Shown here: positions 7,151 through 9,952 of the stretch, piece by piece
Layout: each line of letters opens with the position of its first letter
How positions within the stretch are numbered: position 1 is the first letter of the stretch
Source: Thermoplasmata archaeon
GTDB taxonomy: Archaea > Thermoplasmatota > Thermoplasmata > Thermoplasmatales > Thermoplasmataceae
Direction: 5' to 3'
NCBI GenBank assembly: GCA_021797025.1
Contig: JAKAAK010000105.1
Coordinates: forward strand, 1 to 9,952
DNA: 9,952 nt
Notes under the pieces: generated by a model
Database searches by the model: none
What the model saw: only the letters and a program-made list of their open reading frames with translations
What the model was told of the DNA's origin: nothing
Position numbers and translations under genes: made by a program

Positions 7151-7261
7151 ATGGTATCAATTTTCCTTACACCGGGATATATTTCTAAATCTATTTTTAT
7201 TATAATTTCATAACGCTTAATATGGATATAAAGTAGAATGGGAAATCGGGCATTATTTTAG

Positions 7262-7270
7262 AATATATTT
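7262..7270 (+). repeat. Left copy of the 9-bp IS target duplication
   Basis: AATATATTT here is repeated exactly, in the same orientation, at 8270-8278, abutting both ends of the insertion sequence. The motif is nearly palindromic, but aligned as an inverted repeat it is out of register, so a target-site duplication fits better. Removing the element and one copy leaves a continuous AATATATTTAATAAA. Confidence 0.6.
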
Positions 7271-7287
7271 TAGGGTGTCTCACATTT
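7271..7287 (+). repeat. Left terminal inverted repeat of the IS
   Basis: The sequence TAGGGTGTCTCACATTT pairs with the right end at 8253-8269 with one mismatch. Confidence 0.8.
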
Positions 7288-7341
7288 CATAATAAGTCCT
7301 GCAATTGTCGAACATTATCTATGAGAATGTAATTATGGGAT

Positions 7342-8253
7342 ATGCCGGAGAAGCACATCCCGTTGATTATGGATATTATAGATAATATAGTTTCGCCTGA
7401 CAGCAGAAAAAGAAAGTACTCTGATAAACAGATTCTGAAAATTCTGATTTTACTCCAGATATTCAACATATCATACAGATCATCAGGGATATTCCTGAAA
7501 AACCACAGGGAGTATATGGAGTTAATAGAAATCAATAAGATACCGTCATTTCAGACACTCTCGAGGAGATCAAGGTTATTAGACATCCATACTATAAACA
7601 TGATTATACAATCAATGCATTCAGTTAATGAGATAGCTGCATTTGATTCCTTCATGATCCATACATGCAAATATACAACTGCAGAGAGAAGAAGGAAGTA
7701 CAGGAATTACAAGGATCCTTTATCAGGATGGTCAAAGACAACAAAGGGATGGTCATATGGAAGGAAATGCCACATGTCCATTGATGTAGATTCCCTTTTA
7801 ATCAATGAATGGACTGTAACAAAAGGGAATATCCATGACTCCTATGTGGCACATGAGATGATTGATTCTGTCAGGAATTACAGGTATATACTTGCTGATT
7901 CTGCATATGACACATCTGAAATATATGACTACATATTCGAGAATGCACATTCTCTGCCTGTTATTGATACAAATAAAAGGAGGGGAATTATAGATGAGAG
8001 GCTTACAGTGAACAGGAAAATAGGAATAGAACTTAGAAATGAATATTCATCAATGTACTCCATGAGGTGGGAGATTGAGAGGACATTTTCCATACTCGAA
8101 GAGATAATGGGTTCTGAGAATATATGGTATGTCAGCAACAGGGATTATGATAATATAATTGGCCTGAAAGTAATTGCATACAATTTAATGGTAATATCAA
8201 ACATTGAACTTGGGGATAGCAGGAGGGAAATAATGAAAATCGTCAGTTGCTAA
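7342..8253 (+). CDS. IS5/IS4-superfamily DDE transposase
   Basis: This 303-residue transposase is complete and fills most of the IS. An N-terminal helical region (about 1-95) with IPSFQTLSRRSRLL is the likely DNA-binding part. The RNase H-like catalytic domain has Asp102 in AAFDSF, Asp186 in ILADSAYD, and Glu246 in the segment MRWEIERTF. The last site fits the Y-(2)-R-(3)-E pattern (Tyr239, Arg242, Glu246) of the IS4/IS5 superfamily; the Lys normally seven residues after the Glu is replaced by Glu253. The SGWSKTTKGWSYGRKCHMSIDVDS segment is the usual Transposase_11-type strand region. The ATG at 7342 is the only in-frame start after a stop at 7330 and has no clear ribosome site. The last codons run into the right inverted repeat. 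It looks intact and therefore possibly active. Confidence 0.9.
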   Translation: MPEKHIPLIMDIIDNIVSPDSRKRKYSDKQILKILILLQIFNISYRSSGIFLKNHREYMELIEINKIPSFQTLSRRSRLLDIHTINMIIQSMHSVNEIAAFDSFMIHTCKYTTAERRRKYRNYKDPLSGWSKTTKGWSYGRKCHMSIDVDSLLINEWTVTKGNIHDSYVAHEMIDSVRNYRYILADSAYDTSEIYDYIFENAHSLPVIDTNKRRGIIDERLTVNRKIGIELRNEYSSMYSMRWEIERTFSILEEIMGSENIWYVSNRDYDNIIGLKVIAYNLMVISNIELGDSRREIMKIVSC

Positions 8254-8269
8254 AATGTGAGACGCCCTA
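8253..8269 (-). repeat. Right terminal inverted repeat of the IS
   Basis: This is the complement of the left end with one mismatch (GGGCGTC here, GGGTGTC at the left). It overlaps the transposase stop region and is followed directly by the second AATATATTT copy. Confidence 0.8.
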
Positions 8270-8280
8270 AATATATTTAA
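8270..8280 (+). promoter_or_regulatory. TATA-like box of the transporter gene, right copy of IS target duplication
   Basis: AATATATTT (8270-8278) followed by AA resembles an archaeal TATA box. It lies about 48 bases upstream of the transporter ATG, which would give a leader of about 20 bases. It is also the right-hand copy of the 9-bp duplication, so the insertion rebuilt it. A second weaker candidate, GATTAAATAAAC (8292-8303), would give a leaderless message. Confidence 0.4.
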
Positions 8281-8321
8281 TAAAATACAAATGATTAAAT
8301 AAACAATAGAGTTGTTAAATT

Positions 8322-8903
8322 ATGATAGCTGCAGCTTTACCGCCTCTGGCGGTTGGATTCTTTGGTCTGGGAATCGGTTACTTTGTCTTCGGAGGGGCTG
8401 TATTTTTCAAATACCCAAAAGAAAGCAATGAAAATGTTAACCATGCAATGGGATTATGGGGCATATTCATGCCGGGATTTATGCAGTTCCTTACCGGAAC
8501 ATACATATTCCTGGGATTGACGGTATTCACTGCCTTCAGGTCTTCTCCAATTCTGTACATGGCAGGACTTGCCTTCACCGCTTATGGTGTACACTGGTTT
8601 GCCCTTGGATATAATAAGTATAAAAATGCGGATACCACTGTGGATGGTTTCATGGCAGTTGGTTTTCTATGGATTTCCATAATAGGAGCCGTGGTCTTCG
8701 GTTTGGGTAATGATATACCTGTAATGATTCTGTTCATACTGCTTGCATTTGTTTATGTAAGTGATATACCGGCGAGCCTAATTCACTCACCCTCATGGGG
8801 AAGGACCAAGGCCTTTTTCCAGCTGGTTACAGGAACATGGTTGATGTATCTTACCTTTGCTGCCACATTGAATTTTGCACTGGGGTACCACCTGTTCCTT
8901 TAA
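8322..8903 (+). CDS. GPR1/FUN34/YaaH (SatP)-type carboxylate transporter
   Basis: This is a 193-residue integral membrane protein with six hydrophobic segments at about 6-29, 43-70, 76-97, 107-128, 131-152 and 163-188. Family marks of the acetate uptake transporter group (GPR1/FUN34/YaaH, E. coli SatP) are the Gly-rich first helix (PPLAVGFFGLGIGYFVFGG), GFMQFLTGTYIFLG (52-65) in helix 2, and TAYGVHWFALG (86-96) in helix 3, the place of the conserved SyGaFW segment. Length and helix number match the family. Known members carry acetate, succinate or related small carboxylates. Here the FDH operon and cofactor genes nearby make formate or acetate reasonable guesses, without proof. The IS ends 52 bp before the ATG, so its original upstream context has been altered. 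No Shine-Dalgarno site is seen. Confidence 0.75.
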   Translation: MIAAALPPLAVGFFGLGIGYFVFGGAVFFKYPKESNENVNHAMGLWGIFMPGFMQFLTGTYIFLGLTVFTAFRSSPILYMAGLAFTAYGVHWFALGYNKYKNADTTVDGFMAVGFLWISIIGAVVFGLGNDIPVMILFILLAFVYVSDIPASLIHSPSWGRTKAFFQLVTGTWLMYLTFAATLNFALGYHLFL

Positions 8904-8905
8904 AA

Positions 8906-8914
8906 TTTTATATC
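8906..8914 (+). promoter_or_regulatory. TATA box of mobB
   Basis: TTTTATATC is centred about 23 bases upstream of the mobB ATG at 8933, directly after the transporter stop. There is no Shine-Dalgarno sequence, so a leaderless mobB transcript separate from the transporter is likely. Readthrough from the transporter 30 bp upstream is also possible. Confidence 0.5.
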
Positions 8915-8932
8915 AATTTGTAATATAATTAC

Positions 8933-9400
8933 ATGAAAATTTTTACATTTTTTGGATCGTCTTCATCTGGAAAAACCACTATAATTAAAAATCTGATTTC
9001 CACACTTTCTGATAAATATAAAATAGTGTATATAAAGGATATTCCCCATGGCAATATTTCACTGGATACCGAAGGAAAGGACACATGGATTATGGAGAAT
9101 GCCGGTGCAAGTGTAACCTACGGGGTGACCTCCGACAGAACATATAAAATGACCAGGGAGCACATGGAACTGGAAAGGTTAATCAGTGAAAACATGGACT
9201 GTGATATAATTTTTATAGAGGGTTTCAGGGACTATGGAAAAGGTACCGGATTTCTTGTCCTCGGCAGTGAGGATTACCTGAAATATGGATATGATTATAT
9301 TATAAAAGGCAACAACATCTCATATACAGGCAAATGCATAGTTTATCCTGAGGGACTCCGAGAACTTGTTGGTGTTATTGCACAGGAAATTGGAAATTGA
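8933..9400 (+). CDS. mobB: Molybdopterin-guanine dinucleotide biosynthesis protein MobB
   Basis: MobB is a small cytoplasmic P-loop GTPase that helps MobA form the guanine dinucleotide cofactor (MGD) used by formate dehydrogenase and related enzymes. The 155-residue protein has Walker A GSSSSGKTT at 8-16 and the MobB-specific segment KDIPHGNISLDTEGKDT at 35-51, the counterpart of the KHdhHxxfDxxGKDS motif, followed by NAGA. The Walker B-region signature IEGFRDY is at 95-101, where family members have EGFK. Length is close to other stand-alone MobB proteins (about 150-175). It lies tail to tail with the mobA-like gene only nine bases away and 30 bp behind the transporter. With the FDH operon close by, the supply of bis-MGD cofactor to that enzyme is its likely main job. 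Confidence 0.93.
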   Translation: MKIFTFFGSSSSGKTTIIKNLISTLSDKYKIVYIKDIPHGNISLDTEGKDTWIMENAGASVTYGVTSDRTYKMTREHMELERLISENMDCDIIFIEGFRDYGKGTGFLVLGSEDYLKYGYDYIIKGNNISYTGKCIVYPEGLRELVGVIAQEIGN

Positions 9401-9402
9401 CC

Positions 9403-9418
9403 TATTTTGTTATATTTT
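9403..9418 (+). terminator. U-rich terminator of mobB
   Basis: Directly after the mobB stop the plus strand reads TATTTTGTTATATTTT, a U-rich stretch of the kind that ends archaeal transcription. It overlaps the end of the convergent mobA-like gene. Confidence 0.4.
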
Positions 9419-9952
9419 ACTGCCACAGAGGGTCCTTCTTGCCTCATCAAGGTCCGATATATGGTTTATACTCCGTAACTTATCACCATCAGCATTAATA
9501 GTTTCTATACCGGAATTACTGAGAAATCTGCTTATGCTTTCCCCGCCACCGTTTCTGTAATCCATCAGGGGCTTATAGAGCTTTCCGGTGTAGATTGTGA
9601 ATAGGGGCTGGTAAACTCCGCCGGATGTGTACCCGATAGCATTTCCAGCATAATTGCTGATTATTCTATTAATCAGTGCGTCATCAATATAGGGCATATC
9701 ACCGCCCACTGCAAGGAATTCCCGGTATTTTCCAATGCAATATAGAATGGAATCAATGAGGATTCCATCAGTTGTATCATCTTCTGTCCTGCAATATTTC
9801 GATGATAGGGATGAATCCTTTGTAAAAAGTATTATTTCCTGGAGTAGATGCGATTCCAGAATTATTCTGGAAACCCTGTCTATGAGGTGTTCCCCGCATA
9901 GATCCATACTGTGCTTATCTCTGAGTCTCTGGCTTTTCTTTGCGAAAATTAT
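9410..9952 (-). CDS. mobA: MobA-like molybdenum cofactor guanylyltransferase, 5' end outside the window
   Basis: This is a nucleotidyltransferase of the MobA type (NTP_transf_3), which joins GMP from GTP to molybdopterin. The reading frame is open to the right edge, so the start codon lies beyond 9952; 180 residues are visible. An internal ATG at 9907 is not the start, because the upstream codons IIFAKKSQRLRDKHS continue the N-terminal family motif. Supporting features are GEHLIDRV (the GxPLIxRV strand), FLAVGGDMPYID (the catalytic-metal Asp-Met-Pro motif), VYQPLFTIY (the QPLxALY motif), NGGGESISRFL, and LRSINHISDLDEAR near the C-terminus (NxNTPEDL). The usual LAGGxSxRMGxDK nucleotide loop is degenerate here (FAKKSQRLRDKH). 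Position tail to tail with mobB supports a role in MGD synthesis. A related cytidylyl- or other nucleotidyltransferase is the alternative. Confidence 0.8.
   Translation of the reverse strand: MIFAKKSQRLRDKHSMDLCGEHLIDRVSRIILESHLLQEIILFTKDSSLSSKYCRTEDDTTDGILIDSILYCIGKYREFLAVGGDMPYIDDALINRIISNYAGNAIGYTSGGVYQPLFTIYTGKLYKPLMDYRNGGGESISRFLSNSGIETINADGDKLRSINHISDLDEARRTLCGSKI

Larger units (their letters stand above)
7271..8269 (+). mobile_element. Complete insertion sequence, IS5/IS4 superfamily, about 1.0 kb
   Basis: The element is 999 bp. Its ends, TAGGGTGTCTCACATTT (7271-7287) and the complement of 8253-8269, match at 16 of 17 positions (T versus C at the sixth base). It carries a single full-length DDE transposase on the plus strand and no passenger gene. 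A 9-bp direct repeat, AATATATTT, flanks it, a duplication length known for the IS903 group of IS5. If the true ends are GGG/CCC, the element is 995 bp with a TA duplication, as in other IS5 groups. It sits between the divergent FDH operon and the transporter gene. Intact ends and ORF suggest a recent, possibly still mobile copy. The exact family name is not certain from the sequence alone. Confidence 0.85.

Noticed and set aside
7110..7270. Possible molybdenum-cofactor riboswitch upstream of the FDH operon
   Set aside because: The predicted leader is only about 10 bases. Only a TATA box and an inverted repeat are visible, with no extended RNA structure.
7287..7535. 82-codon minus-strand frame at the left end of the IS
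   Set aside because: It is antisense to the transposase start and has no recognisable motif; a single-ORF IS explains the region.
1..9952. CRISPR array or tandem repeats
   Set aside because: No regularly spaced direct repeats were seen; the only clear repeats are the IS ends and its 9-bp duplication.

Overview
The window looks like an archaeal chromosome segment, most plausibly from the Thermoplasmatales (Ferroplasma/Cuniculiplasma-like); that placement is inference. The evidence is an A+T-rich genome using AGG/AGA for Arg and ATA for Ile, a class II tRNA without an encoded CCA, TATA boxes close upstream of starts that lack Shine-Dalgarno sites (leaderless-type genes), Shine-Dalgarno sites only inside the operon, and U-rich rather than hairpin termination.

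Layout. At the left edge is a minus-strand tRNA-Leu (4-88) with an odd AAG anticodon. Divergent from it, 203-2879 is a UvrD/AddA-type helicase with a C-terminal RecB-like nuclease, split by a single-base frameshift in a six-C run (624-629). Convergent with it is a minus-strand operon read from 7109 down to 2901: a large formate dehydrogenase catalytic subunit, a small DUF1641 protein and the sulfurtransferase FdhD, all overlapping or nearly touching. A complete IS5/IS4-superfamily insertion sequence (7271-8269) lies upstream of that operon, with 17-bp imperfect inverted ends and a 9-bp target duplication. To its right are a six-helix GPR1/FUN34/YaaH-type transporter (8322-8903), mobB (8933-9400) and a convergent mobA-like gene that runs off the right edge.

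How the genes work together. From 2901 to 9952, IS aside, the window is largely a molybdenum/tungsten formate-oxidation neighbourhood. MobA and MobB attach GMP to molybdopterin to build the bis-MGD cofactor. FdhD sulfurates the cofactor and delivers it to the catalytic subunit. That subunit, with five predicted Fe-S clusters, oxidises formate. No NAD-binding diaphorase subunit, b-type cytochrome or FdhB-type subunit is present. The FDH-DUF1641 pair matches the architecture of the menaquinone-linked ForCE enzymes of Bacillus, so electrons may go to quinone (inference). The transporter may move short-chain carboxylates such as acetate or formate (inference).

The points most worth a second look are the unusual tRNA, the frameshifted helicase-nuclease, the Cys-Gln (not Cys-His) active-site pair of the FDH, an inverted repeat between the FDH TATA box and start codon, the IS that landed in and regenerated the transporter's likely TATA box, and the degenerate nucleotide-binding signature of the MobA-like protein.
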